From Pseudomonadota bacterium (lineage in GTDB: Bacteria > Pseudomonadota > Alphaproteobacteria > Rhizobiales > Tepidamorphaceae): DNA of 12,958 nt. The translations under genes were made by a program, and so were the position numbers. Under the pieces are notes generated by a model. That model saw only the letters and a program-made list of their open reading frames with translations. It did not search any database and was not told where the DNA came from. Positions 1 to 6,551 of the stretch are shown here, one piece after another; position 1 is the stretch's first letter; every line of letters starts with the position of its first letter. The stretch is from the NCBI GenBank assembly GCA_023435545.1, contig JAEYRQ010000589.1, positions 1 through 12,958 on the forward strand. Reading direction: 5' to 3'.

Positions 1-1239
1 GCCGTCGGCCAATCCCTTGGGCCCGACGATGAGCTGCCAGGGAAGACCGATGACATCCATCGCCGCGAACTTTGCCCCCGCCCGCTCGCCGGTGTCGTCG
101 TAGAGAACGTCCCGGCCGGCACCCTGAAGCCTGGCATAGAGATCCTCGCACGCCGCATCGGTCGCCTGATCGCCCGGTTTCAGGTTGATCAGCCCGACAT
201 CGAACGGCGCGACCGACTCCGGCCAGATGATGCCGGCGTCATCATGTCCGGCCTCGATGAGGGCGGCGACGAGGCGGGACGGGCCGATGCCGTAGGATCC
301 CATATGCACCGGGCGCTCGACACCGTCCGGGCCGGCGACGAATGCCTTCATCGGGGCGGAATACTTGGTGCCGAAATAGAAGATGTGGCCGACCTCGATG
401 CCGCGCGCCGAGATCCGGCGCTCCTCGGGCACCTCCGCCTCGAAGCGGGAGGGATCATGCTTCTCGTCCGTCGCGGCGTAGGACGAGAGCCATTCACTAA
501 CAGTCGGCGACAGATCCGACTGGAAATCGGTGTCCTCGCCCGGCGTCGGCAGATCGAGCAGCGCCTTGTCGCAGAACACCTCGCTCTCGCCGGTCTTGGC
601 CAGGATGATGAACTCGTGGCTCATGTCGCCGCCGATCGGACCGGAATCGGCGGCCATGGGGATCGCCTTCAGTCCGAGACGCGCGAACGTTCTCAGATAG
701 GCGACGAACATCCGGTTGTAGGACGCCCTCGCGCCCTCCTGATCGAGATCGAAGGAATAGGCGTCCTTCATCAGGAACTCGCGAGAGCGCATCACGCCGA
801 AGCGCGGCCGCACCTCGTCCCGGAACTTCCACTGGATGTGGTAGAGGTTCAGCGGCAAGTCGCGGTAGCTGCGGACATAAGCGCGGAAGATCTCGGTGAT
901 CATTTCCTCGTTGGTCGGCCCGAACAGCATGTCCCGCTCGTGCCTGTCCCGGATTCGCAGCATCTCCTTGCCGTAGTCGTCGTAGCGCCCGCTCTCGCGC
1001 CACAGATCGGCGGACTGGATCGTCGGCATCAGAAGCTCGATCGCCCCGGCGCGATTCTGCTCCTCGCGCACCACCTGCTCGACCTTGCGAAGCACCTTCA
1101 GCCCCATCGGAAGCCACGCGTAGATGCCGGCGGCCTCCTGGCGGATCATCCCGGCGCGCAGCATCAGCCGGTGGGAAACGATCTCAGCCTCCTTCGGAGT
1201 CTCCTTCAGTATCGGCAGGAAATAGCGGGAAAGGCGCAT
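1..1239 (-). CDS. proS: Prolyl-tRNA synthetase, short alphaproteobacterial type (C-terminus outside window)
   Basis: Cytoplasmic class II aminoacyl-tRNA synthetase that activates proline with ATP and charges tRNA-Pro. The frame is open for 413 codons from the ATG at 1239 to the window edge, and I translated it by eye. The N-terminus begins [20 protein letters not shown], typical of the family. Visible motifs are GPTNEE (residues 107-112), motif 2 [10 protein letters not shown] (139-148) with MKDAYSF (157-163), GGDMSHEF (203-210) and motif 3 [10 protein letters not shown] (314-323). Only about 100 residues separate GGDMSHEF from motif 3, so the roughly 180-residue editing insertion of the E. 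coli enzyme is absent. The family length is about 440 residues, so perhaps 25-30 are cut off. ATG 1239 is chosen from the conserved N-terminus; an in-frame GTG lies at 1251 and no strong Shine-Dalgarno is seen. The gene is separated from the upstream cluster by a 617-base gap, so it probably has its own promoter. Confidence 0.97.
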   Translation of the reverse strand, partial: MRLSRYFLPILKETPKEAEIVSHRLMLRAGMIRQEAAGIYAWLPMGLKVLRKVEQVVREEQNRAGAIELLMPTIQSADLWRESGRYDDYGKEMLRIRDRHERDMLFGPTNEEMITEIFRAYVRSYRDLPLNLYHIQWKFRDEVRPRFGVMRSREFLMKDAYSFDLDQEGARASYNRMFVAYLRTFARLGLKAIPMAADSGPIGGDMSHEFIILAKTGESEVFCDKALLDLPTPGEDTDFQSDLSPTVSEWLSSYAATDEKHDPSRFEAEVPEERRISARGIEVGHIFYFGTKYSAPMKAFVAGPDGVERPVHMGSYGIGPSRLVAALIEAGHDDAGIIWPESVAPFDVGLINLKPGDQATDAACEDLYARLQGAGRDVLYDDTGERAGAKFAAMDVIGLPWQLIVGPKGLADG

Positions 1240-1346
1240 GGAGATCGGCACCGTGTTGTTTGGGATCGTCGCGCGACACAAAGCGCATCGACGGACAAAA
1301 CACAAGGGCGTGGAGCGCCCCGCCACGGCTGGCCCGCCGCGTCCGA

Positions 1347-1369
1347 GTCCGTTCGCAGTACGAACCGAC
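1347..1369. promoter_or_regulatory. 23-base dyad symmetry upstream of proS
   Basis: The arms are GTC-C-GTTCG and CGAAC-C-GAC around a 5-base centre (CAGTA), giving 8 of 9 complementary positions per arm with one C/C mismatch. It lies about 108 bases upstream of the proS ATG. It could be a repressor-binding site or a hairpin in the proS leader RNA. The GTTC-N7-GAAC core is inverted and so is not the direct-repeat LexA box (GTTC-N7-GTTC) known from alphaproteobacteria. The symmetry is seen directly; a regulatory role is inference. Confidence 0.35.
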
Positions 1370-1407
1370 AGGCGCAATTGCGGACATACAGTTCCGCAGC
1401 CGTGTCG

Positions 1408-1436
1408 CACACAGAAACATATTGCAACGCTGTGTG
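1408..1436. promoter_or_regulatory. CACACAG/CTGTGTG inverted repeat upstream of proS
   Basis: A perfect 7-base inverted repeat, CACACAG (1408-1414) and CTGTGTG (1430-1436), with a 15-base spacer. It overlaps a weak plus-strand promoter-like sequence (1422-1449) and lies just downstream of a weak minus-strand one (1453-1483). It may be an operator or a leader hairpin. No known regulator motif is recognised. Confidence 0.3.
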
Positions 1437-1449
1437 AGGCCTGTAATAT
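1422..1449 (+). promoter_or_regulatory. Weak plus-strand promoter-like sequence
   Basis: TTGCAA (1422-1427), a 16-base spacer, then TAATAT (1444-1449). Each hexamer matches 4 of 6 positions of the sigma-70 consensus. It is noted because a plus-strand terminator-like hairpin follows at 1614-1641 with no plus-strand gene between, which would give a transcript of about 185 bases. Such matches occur by chance, so confidence is low. Confidence 0.18.
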
Positions 1450-1452
1450 CGC

Positions 1453-1483
1453 TGCATAAAAAAGAGGCCATCTGCCCATCAAG
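1453..1483 (-). promoter_or_regulatory. proS: Candidate proS promoter
   Basis: On the minus strand CTTGAT (1483-1478) resembles the alphaproteobacterial CTTGAC -35 box. It is followed after 18-19 bases by TTATGC/TATGCA (1459-1453), a weak -10 in the only AT-rich patch of the region. If used, it gives proS a 5' leader of about 210 bases containing the dyads at 1408-1436 and 1347-1369 and the hairpin at 1306-1320. The spacer is longer than ideal, so this is a tentative call. Confidence 0.22.
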
Positions 1484-1613
1484 TCTTGCTAACGCGAGGC
1501 GAAACGGTCCAGGTCTCGGGAGGAACGCAACGTCCAGGCACGCCGAAAACGGCGGCCACCGTTGTGTCGTAGGTTCGGCTGAGGTCGCCCGACCGACGGA
1601 TATCTGATCACTG

Positions 1614-1641
1614 AAAAGCAAGGCAGCGCCTTGCTTTTTTT
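1614..1641 (+). terminator. Intrinsic terminator hairpin, strongest in plus orientation
   Basis: A perfect 11-base stem, AAAAGCAAGGC (1614-1624) and GCCTTGCTTTT (1628-1638), with loop AGC. In the plus direction the GC core is followed by seven T (1635-1641), a good intrinsic terminator. In the minus direction the same GCAAGGC/GCCTTGC core is followed by only four T and then C, a weaker signal. All genes here are on the minus strand, so it may act as a bidirectional terminator ending the nuo-to-DUF1467 transcript. The better orientation nevertheless points to plus-strand transcription. Confidence 0.7.
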
Positions 1642-1711
1642 ATTTGGGCAAACCGCTATCGCTGCGGTCGTGCCCCTCGATAACGCCGTCTCCTTCCGGT
1701 CTCACACACCG

Positions 1712-1825
1712 CGTCATCCCGGAAGTCGCGTCGGCGGCTATCCGGGATCGGGAGCCCACGGCCGGCAATGCCACGGCGTCCTCATCCCGGCTCTACGCGC
1801 CTTCGGCGCTCCGGTCGGGATGACG
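1712..1825. repeat. Palindromic two-hairpin intergenic element (CGTCATCCCG family type)
   Basis: The ends are inverted copies, CGTCATCCCG (1712-1721) and CGGGATGACG (1816-1825). Inside are two hairpins. One pairs ATCCCGGA (1716-1723) with TCCGGGAT (1741-1748). The other pairs TCATCCCG (1782-1789) with CGGGATGA (1816-1823) and carries an inner GCGCC-TTC-GGCGC stem (1797-1809). Sequences of the kind GTCATCCCGG...CCGGGATGAC are common dispersed intergenic palindromes in alphaproteobacteria. It lies 31 bases beyond the DUF1467 stop codon, a typical site for such elements. No second copy is seen in this window, so membership of a dispersed family is inference. Confidence 0.7.
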
Positions 1826-1856
1826 ACCAACGAGTCGGACCTTCGATCCGCCGGTA

Positions 1857-2132
1857 TTACAGCGGAACGGAGAAGTCCGGCAGGAACGGGATGTCGTCGA
1901 GCGTCACGCCGAGCACCGCGACGACGAGCCACAAGAGCCCGAAGACGATACCCGAGACGATCGTGGTCGCGATGGCCTTGCGAAGCAGCAGCGGGTGGGT
2001 CGGGGCACTCGCCGACGAACCCGGCACCACCTCGTCCGCCTCGTCCTGGGTGCGCACACCCCATGGCAGGATGGCGAACAGCACGATCCACCAGATGACC
2101 AGATAGATTGCGAGGGCGCTGAGCAGCGTCAT
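1857..2132 (-). CDS. DUF1467 family small membrane protein
   Basis: 91 residues with two probable membrane helices, about residues 5-24 and 52-76. They are joined by a polar loop containing the conserved-looking stretch LPWGVRTQDEADEVVPGS, followed by a SAP..HP.LLRK segment. I recognise this pattern as the alphaproteobacterial DUF1467 family, a short inner-membrane protein of unknown function usually found next to mce and proS. It starts 18 bases after the mce stop and is the last gene before the terminator and repeat region, so it is probably the end of the operon. No clear Shine-Dalgarno precedes the ATG, and translation may depend on coupling to mce. The biochemical role is unknown. Confidence 0.88.
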   Translation of the reverse strand: MTLLSALAIYLVIWWIVLFAILPWGVRTQDEADEVVPGSSASAPTHPLLLRKAIATTIVSGIVFGLLWLVVAVLGVTLDDIPFLPDFSVPL

Positions 2133-2150
2133 GGCAAAGTTGCCGTCCGA

Positions 2151-2555
2151 TCAGGCCTGCTCGAGCTCGACGAGCGTTCCACAGAAATCCTTGGGGTGGA
2201 GGAATAGGACCGGCTTGCCGTGGGCACCAATGCGCGGCTCACCCGTGCCCAGCACCCGGGCCCCGTCGCGGACCAGACGGTCGCGTGCCGCCAGGATGTC
2301 GTCGACCACGTAGCAGAGATGGTGGATGCCGCCGTCAGGGTTGCGCTCGAGGAACTTCCCGATCGGCGAGCCCTCGCCCAGCCGCTCCAGCAGCTCGATC
2401 TTGGTATTGGGCAATTCCACGAAGACGGTCGTCACGCCATGGTCCGGCTGGGGGACGGCATCGGAGACACGGCCGCCGAGCGTGTCGCGATAAACCGCCG
2501 TCGCTGCCGCCAGATCCTTCACCGCGATCGCCACGTGGTTGAGGCGTCCGATCAT
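2151..2555 (-). CDS. mce: Methylmalonyl-CoA epimerase
   Basis: 134-residue vicinal-oxygen-chelate (glyoxalase/VOC) protein. Interconverts (2S)- and (2R)-methylmalonyl-CoA, which feeds propionyl-CoA from odd-chain or branched substrates into methylmalonyl-CoA mutase and the TCA cycle. Visible features are the MIGRLNHVAIAV start with metal-ligand His7, KIELLE (52-57) with Glu54 at a second ligand position, GSPIGKFLERNPDGGIHHLCY with His78/79, and the C-terminal LVELEQ with Glu130. The open frame extends upstream to 2648, but that part overlaps the RNase J 3' end. ATG 2555 is chosen for the conserved N-terminus and a GGAGAG seven bases upstream. It begins 31 bases after the RNase J stop. Ligand assignments come from family knowledge. 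Confidence 0.95.
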   Translation of the reverse strand: MIGRLNHVAIAVKDLAAATAVYRDTLGGRVSDAVPQPDHGVTTVFVELPNTKIELLERLGEGSPIGKFLERNPDGGIHHLCYVVDDILAARDRLVRDGARVLGTGEPRIGAHGKPVLFLHPKDFCGTLVELEQA

Positions 2556-2586
2556 GCCGCTGCTCTCCGCTATCCGTGCCCGCCGC

Positions 2587-4257
2587 TCATACCCCGAGCA
2601 CGAAGACGTGGCAAATTGGCTTCTTGCCCCACTTGGCCTGGACTGCATTGCGGACCGCGCGTCGCAGCGCCTCGGCCAGCGCGTCAGGATCGCGCCTGCG
2701 GGCGCGGGGCATGGTGTCGAGCGCGGTGTCGACCGTGTCGGCGACGAGTTCGAGGAACGTGTCGCCGTCAGCTGTACGCTCGGGGACGCCGATCAGCTCG
2801 ATCTCCGGATCGGCAGCAACCTCGCCCCGCTCGTCGACGGCGACGCCGATGCCGATAAACCCGGAGAACGACAGCTTGCGGCGCTCGCGGACCGCCTCGG
2901 CATCCTCGCGGATGATCACGCGGCCGTCCTTGTAGAGCCTGCCGGCCGGCGCCTCGTCGACGATCCCCGCCGGCCCCGGCGCGAGCTGCACCATGTCGCC
3001 GTTGTAGGCGACGATCACCCGTTCCACACCGATCGACCGCGCCAGGCGGGCGTGCTCGTGAAGGTGCAGCGCCTCGCCGTGAACCGGCACCGCCGCCCGC
3101 GGCTTCACCCAGGAATACATGTCGCGCAGTTCGTCGGACCGCGGATGCCCCGAGACATGGACGAGGTGGGTCCGGTCGGTGATCACCTCGATGCCGGCTT
3201 TGACCAGAGCGTTGATGACGGAACCCACCTCCCGCTCATTGCCGGGGATGGTGCGGGCCGAATAGATGACCATGTCGCCGCGCGCGAACTCGATGGCGGG
3301 ATGGTTGCCGGCGGCGATGCGGGTCAGCGCGGCGCGCGGCTCGCCCTGGCTGCCGGTGCACAATACCACCACCCTGTCGCGCGGCAGGCGCTGGTAGCTG
3401 TCCTCGCCCAGGAAGGCCGGCAGGCCGTCGAGCAGGCCGAGTTCGCGCGAGACCGCGATGACCCGCTTCATCGCCCGGCCGACGACCACGACCTGCCTGC
3501 CGGCTGCGACCGCCGCCTCGCCGACGGAGCGGATGCGCGCGACATTGGACGCGAACGCCGTGACCGCGACCCTATTCTCGGCGGCCTTGACGATCTCGAC
3601 CAGCGAGCGGCCCACGTCACCCTCGCCCGGAGAGCGGCCGTCGCGGATCACGTTGGTGGAATCGCAGACCAGCGTATCCACGCCTTCCGCACCCAGCGCC
3701 ACGAACGGAGCCGGATCGAATGGCGCCCCGATGACGGGGTCCGGGTCGACCTTCCAGTCGGCCGTGTGCAGCACGGTACCCGCCGGCGTGCGGATCACCA
3801 CCGAGTTCGGCTCCGGGATCGAATGGGTGACCGAGATGAGCTCGATGTCGAACGGCTCGACCCGAAACCGCCCGCCGAGGGGCACGATCTCGATCGGGAT
3901 CTCCGGCGCGCCGTGCTCCTCCGCGAGCTTGGCCGTCAGCAGGCCGGCGGTGAAGGGCGTCGCGTAGACCGGAACGCGCAGGCGCGGCCAGAGGTCTGCC
4001 AGGGCGCCGAAGTGATCCTCATGCGCATGGGTGAGCACGATACCGACGAGGCCGGCACGCTCGGCCTCGATGAAGGTCGTGTCCGGCAGGACCAGATCGA
4101 TGCCCGGCAGATGCTCCTCGGCGGCGAAGCTGACTCCGCAGTCGACCATGAGCCACTTGCGCCCGCGCGACGTGCCGTAGCCATAGAGCGCGAGGTTCAT
4201 GCCGATCTCGCCGACGCCGCCCAGCGGCAGGAAGACCAGGTCCGGTTTCGCTGCCAT
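2587..4257 (-). CDS. rnj: Ribonuclease J (metallo-beta-lactamase/beta-CASP RNase)
   Basis: 556 residues, cytoplasmic. RNase J enzymes are 5'-to-3' exonucleases and endonucleases in rRNA maturation and mRNA decay. The metallo-beta-lactamase core shows PLGGVGEIGMN (11-21), the zinc motif HAHEDH (His77, His79, Asp81, His82), His145 in THSIP and Asp167 in TADWK. The beta-CASP region shows CDSTNV (198-203), CTGSQGEP (300-307), HVSGHPRSDE (367-376) and PVHGE (391-395). A C-terminal domain of about 110 residues follows, as in full-length RNase J (about 555 residues). Start choice: ATG 4257 has GAGGGG at 4267-4262. An in-frame GTG at 4269 would add MRGA and overlap the birA stop as GTGA, but lacks a good ribosome site. 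ElaC-type RNase Z is ruled out by length and the beta-CASP motifs. Confidence 0.95.
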   Translation of the reverse strand: MAAKPDLVFLPLGGVGEIGMNLALYGYGTSRGRKWLMVDCGVSFAAEEHLPGIDLVLPDTTFIEAERAGLVGIVLTHAHEDHFGALADLWPRLRVPVYATPFTAGLLTAKLAEEHGAPEIPIEIVPLGGRFRVEPFDIELISVTHSIPEPNSVVIRTPAGTVLHTADWKVDPDPVIGAPFDPAPFVALGAEGVDTLVCDSTNVIRDGRSPGEGDVGRSLVEIVKAAENRVAVTAFASNVARIRSVGEAAVAAGRQVVVVGRAMKRVIAVSRELGLLDGLPAFLGEDSYQRLPRDRVVVLCTGSQGEPRAALTRIAAGNHPAIEFARGDMVIYSARTIPGNEREVGSVINALVKAGIEVITDRTHLVHVSGHPRSDELRDMYSWVKPRAAVPVHGEALHLHEHARLARSIGVERVIVAYNGDMVQLAPGPAGIVDEAPAGRLYKDGRVIIREDAEAVRERRKLSFSGFIGIGVAVDERGEVAADPEIELIGVPERTADGDTFLELVADTVDTALDTMPRARRRDPDALAEALRRAVRNAVQAKWGKKPICHVFVLGV

Positions 4258-4261
4258 CGCG

Positions 4262-4267
4262 CCCCTC
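4262..4267 (-). promoter_or_regulatory. rnj: Ribosome binding site deciding the RNase J start
   Basis: GAGGGG on the minus strand, four bases from the ATG at 4257 (six bases if counted from the GAGG core). It overlaps the birA stop codon and the alternative GTG at 4269. This favours the ATG and suggests coupling of RNase J translation to birA. Confidence 0.55.
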
Positions 4268-5096
4268 ACACCGATGCACCAAGCGAGGCGACGGTCCCGA
4301 AATGGACCTCGCCTGCCGCGATGCTCACCCGTTCACCCGTATCGGTCGCGACGACGAGGCATCCGTCCTCGTCCAGCGTCTCGAAGGTCCCCCGCACGGT
4401 TCTCTCGCCGATCCGCACGGCGACCGAGCCGCCCAGGCCGGCAGCGCGGGCGAGCCAGTCCGCTCGGACGGACGGCAGCCCCCTGCCCTCGTCCCATTGC
4501 GCATAGCGCGAGACCCATGCATCAGAAAGGGCGGCGAACACGGCGCCGGCATCGGCCGCCAGGCCGAGGTCGGCGAGGCACGTGGCGGCATAGGGAACGT
4601 CGACCGGCGCGGCCGCGACATTGACGCCGATGCCGATCACCACGGCCGTTGTCCCGCCGGCAAGCGTCTCGGATTCGAGCATGATCCCGGCAAGCTTCGC
4701 CCCGCCGGCCAGCACGTCGTTTGGCCACTTCAGTTCGAAGCGGGTGCGGTCGGGTCCGGTCGCGCCATCCAGCGCCGTACACATGTCAAGATCCGGCGCG
4801 ATCCGCCGGAAGGCATCGGACAGCGCCAGTCCGGCGACGAAACCAAGGCCTGCGGCGGCGGCAACCCGGATCGGGCCGACCAGTAGCAGGCTGGCGCCGA
4901 GATTGCCGACGGGCGTCTGCCAGGCCCGGCCGCGGCGTCCCCTGCCCTTCGTCTGGTGCGCGGTGACGACCCACAACGGCCCGCGATCGCCGGATCGGGC
5001 GCGATCCAGCGCCTCGTCGTTGGTCGACCCGATGCTGTCGAAGGCTGCGAGGCGGTATCCGGCGGCCGCCGCGGCCGCGCCGAGCGCGAAGCCCAT
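4266..5096 (-). CDS. birA: Biotin--[acetyl-CoA-carboxylase] ligase, monofunctional
   Basis: 276 residues, cytoplasmic. Makes biotinyl-AMP and transfers biotin to the carrier lysine of carboxylases. Motifs: SIGSTNDEA (21-29), the biotin-binding loop GRGRRGRAW (51-59), KWPNDVLAGGAKLAGIM (123-139) and GIGVNV (155-160). A C-terminal SH3-like domain (last ~50 residues, GLGGSVAVRIGE onward) follows. The catalytic domain begins almost at residue 15, so the N-terminal helix-turn-helix repressor domain of E. coli BirA is missing and the protein should not itself be a transcription factor. The open frame extends to 5159, but the extra part lies inside nuoN. ATG 5096 is 2 bases after the nuoN stop and fits the family start. 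No clear Shine-Dalgarno is seen, so translational coupling to nuoN is likely. Confidence 0.94.
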   Translation of the reverse strand: MGFALGAAAAAAGYRLAAFDSIGSTNDEALDRARSGDRGPLWVVTAHQTKGRGRRGRAWQTPVGNLGASLLLVGPIRVAAAAGLGFVAGLALSDAFRRIAPDLDMCTALDGATGPDRTRFELKWPNDVLAGGAKLAGIMLESETLAGGTTAVVIGIGVNVAAAPVDVPYAATCLADLGLAADAGAVFAALSDAWVSRYAQWDEGRGLPSVRADWLARAAGLGGSVAVRIGERTVRGTFETLDEDGCLVVATDTGERVSIAAGEVHFGTVASLGASV

Positions 5097-5098
5097 CG

Positions 5099-6541
5099 TC
5101 AGAACAACGACCGGGCGGCGGTTCCGGCAATGGCGACCAGCGGCGCGGGGTACAGGCAATAGAGCAGCATGGCGAAGCCGGAAACACCGAGAACCGCTTT
5201 GAGTTCACCACCCATCGGCTCGAAGCGGGCGACCGGCTCGTCGAAATACATGATCTTGACGATGCGCAGGTAGTAGTAGGCACCCACCACGCTGGTCAGC
5301 ACGCCGATGACGGCCAGGGCGTACAACTCGGCCTCGATCGCGGCGAGGAAGACATAGAACTTGGCGAAAAAGCCGGCGAGCGGCGGAATGCCGGCGAGCG
5401 AGAAGAACAGCATCGCCAGCATGAACGCGGCGAACCCGTTATTCCGGGACAGGCCTGCCAGGTCGTCGATGGTTTCGACCGTGGTGTCGCCGCGGCGCAT
5501 CGCCAGGATGAAGGCGAAGGTGCCGAGCGTCATCACCAGGTAGATCGACATGTAGATGATGACGCCGCGCACGCCCGCCTCGCTGCCGGCGGCAAGGCCC
5601 ACCAGCGCGTAGCCCATATTGGCGATCGACGAATAGGCCATCAGCCGCTTGATGTTGCGCTGGCCGATGGCGGCGAAGGCGCCGAGCGCCATCGAGGCGA
5701 TCGAAATGAAGACGATGATCTGCTTCCACTCGCTCGCGAGTGCCGGAAAGCCCTCGATGACCACGCGGACCAGCAGCGCCATCGCAGCGACCTTCGGCGC
5801 GGCCGAGAAGAAGGCCGTGACCGGGGTCGGCGCGCCCTCGTAGACGTCGGGCGTCCACATGTGGAACGGCACCGCCGAGATCTTGAAGGCGAGGCCGGCG
5901 AGCAGGAACACCAGCCCGAAGATCAGACCGACGGAAGCGCCGGTCGCGGCCACCGAATCAGCGATCCCCGTGAACGACACGGACCCGGTGAAGCCGTAGA
6001 TGAGCGAGGCGCCGTAGAGCAGCATTCCCGACGACAGCGCGCCGAGGACGAAGTACTTGAGGCCAGCCTCGGTGGAGCGCACCGAATCCCGCTGGATGGC
6101 GGCGATCACGTAGAGCGACAGGCTCTGTAGCTCCAGGCCGAGATAGAGCGCGATGAGGTCGTTCGCCGAGACCATGACGAACATGCCGCAGGTCGCCAGC
6201 ACCATCAGCACCGGATACTCGAACCGGGTCAGATGGCCGTAGCGCATGTAGTCGACCGACAGCAGGATCGCGACCGCAGAGCCGAGCGCGACCAGCGTCT
6301 TCATCAGGCGGGCGAACGGGTCGAGCACGAAGGCGCCGCCGAAGGTCGCTACCCCGTCGGCCGGCACCAGCCACACCAGGATTCCCGCAGCGATCAGCAA
6401 GGCCATCGACAGGCCGGCGGTGATCGAGGAGTTCCGGTCGTCGCGGAACACGCCGATCATCAGCGCAACCATGGCGCCGACGGCCAGGAGGATCTCCGGC
6501 GAGGCCGGCAGAAGGTTGGGAAGGGTCAGGTCCGGCTGCAT
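5099..6541 (-). CDS. nuoN: NADH-quinone oxidoreductase subunit N
   Basis: 480-residue inner-membrane protein, one of three antiporter-like proton-pumping subunits of complex I, with about 14 membrane helices (mitochondrial ND2 equivalent). Pumping residues can be placed: Glu137 in [10 protein letters not shown], Lys220 in [12 protein letters not shown], Lys250 in FSAAPKVA and Lys394 in [10 protein letters not shown], matching E. coli NuoN E133, K217, K247 and K395. The [17 protein letters not shown] segment is the family signature. The length is normal. The start is 10 bases after the nuoM stop, with GAGGGA at 6553-6548 (overlapping the nuoM stop) six bases from the ATG, so translation of the two is likely coupled. 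No truncation or missing key residue. Confidence 0.98.
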   Translation of the reverse strand: MQPDLTLPNLLPASPEILLAVGAMVALMIGVFRDDRNSSITAGLSMALLIAAGILVWLVPADGVATFGGAFVLDPFARLMKTLVALGSAVAILLSVDYMRYGHLTRFEYPVLMVLATCGMFVMVSANDLIALYLGLELQSLSLYVIAAIQRDSVRSTEAGLKYFVLGALSSGMLLYGASLIYGFTGSVSFTGIADSVAATGASVGLIFGLVFLLAGLAFKISAVPFHMWTPDVYEGAPTPVTAFFSAAPKVAAMALLVRVVIEGFPALASEWKQIIVFISIASMALGAFAAIGQRNIKRLMAYSSIANMGYALVGLAAGSEAGVRGVIIYMSIYLVMTLGTFAFILAMRRGDTTVETIDDLAGLSRNNGFAAFMLAMLFFSLAGIPPLAGFFAKFYVFLAAIEAELYALAVIGVLTSVVGAYYYLRIVKIMYFDEPVARFEPMGGELKAVLGVSGFAMLLYCLYPAPLVAIAGTAARSLF

Positions 6542-6551
6542 GGCTGTTCCC

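Larger units (their letters stand above)
1240..1856. other. Intergenic region between DUF1467 gene and proS
   Basis: 617 bases without a credible gene. In minus-strand order it holds a two-hairpin palindromic element (1712-1825), a strong hairpin with T-runs (1614-1641), a small CGCCG-AAAA-CGGCG hairpin (1541-1554), weak promoter-like sequences on both strands (1422-1483), two dyad symmetries (1408-1436 and 1347-1369) and a GGGCG/CGCCC hairpin (1306-1320). Open frames here on both strands begin or end inside the hairpins or overlap the start of proS, show no recognisable family, and are best explained by GC-rich sequence lacking stop codons. Confidence 0.8.

Noticed and set aside
1347..1369. 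LexA (SOS) box candidate
   Set aside because: The alphaproteobacterial LexA box is a direct repeat, GTTC-N7-GTTC; here the half-sites are inverted (GTTC-N7-GAAC). It is kept only as an unidentified dyad.
244..1437. Long plus-strand open frame (397 codons) opposite proS
   Set aside because: It lies antisense to a clear ProRS gene with all class II motifs. The product is low-complexity, Arg/His/Asp-rich and matches no family, so it is a GC-rich shadow frame.
1541..1554. CGCCG-AAAA-CGGCG hairpin as an intrinsic terminator
   Set aside because: The stem has no T-run after it on either strand, so it is not a terminator by itself.
1503..1563. Possible SRP (4.5S) or RNase P RNA core
   Set aside because: The segment CAGGTCTCGGGAGGAACGC loosely recalls the SRP RNA tetraloop region but lacks the GGAAGGAAGCAG-type core. 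The RNase P signature GAGGAAAGTCC is also not present.
1184..1621. Minus-strand open frame of 145 codons in the proS upstream region
   Set aside because: It begins inside the terminator hairpin, overlaps the proS start in another frame, and has no Shine-Dalgarno, no family resemblance and no codon pattern like its neighbours.
2556..2648. N-terminal extension of methylmalonyl-CoA epimerase
   Set aside because: The 31 extra codons overlap the RNase J 3' end, show no family similarity, and lie upstream of a good ribosome site and the conserved MIGRLNHVAI start.
2539..4506. Very long plus-strand open frame (655 codons) opposite RNase J and birA
   Set aside because: It is antisense to RNase J, which has complete catalytic motifs. 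The translation is the usual Asp/Arg/His-rich antisense pattern of GC-rich genes, so its length alone is not evidence.
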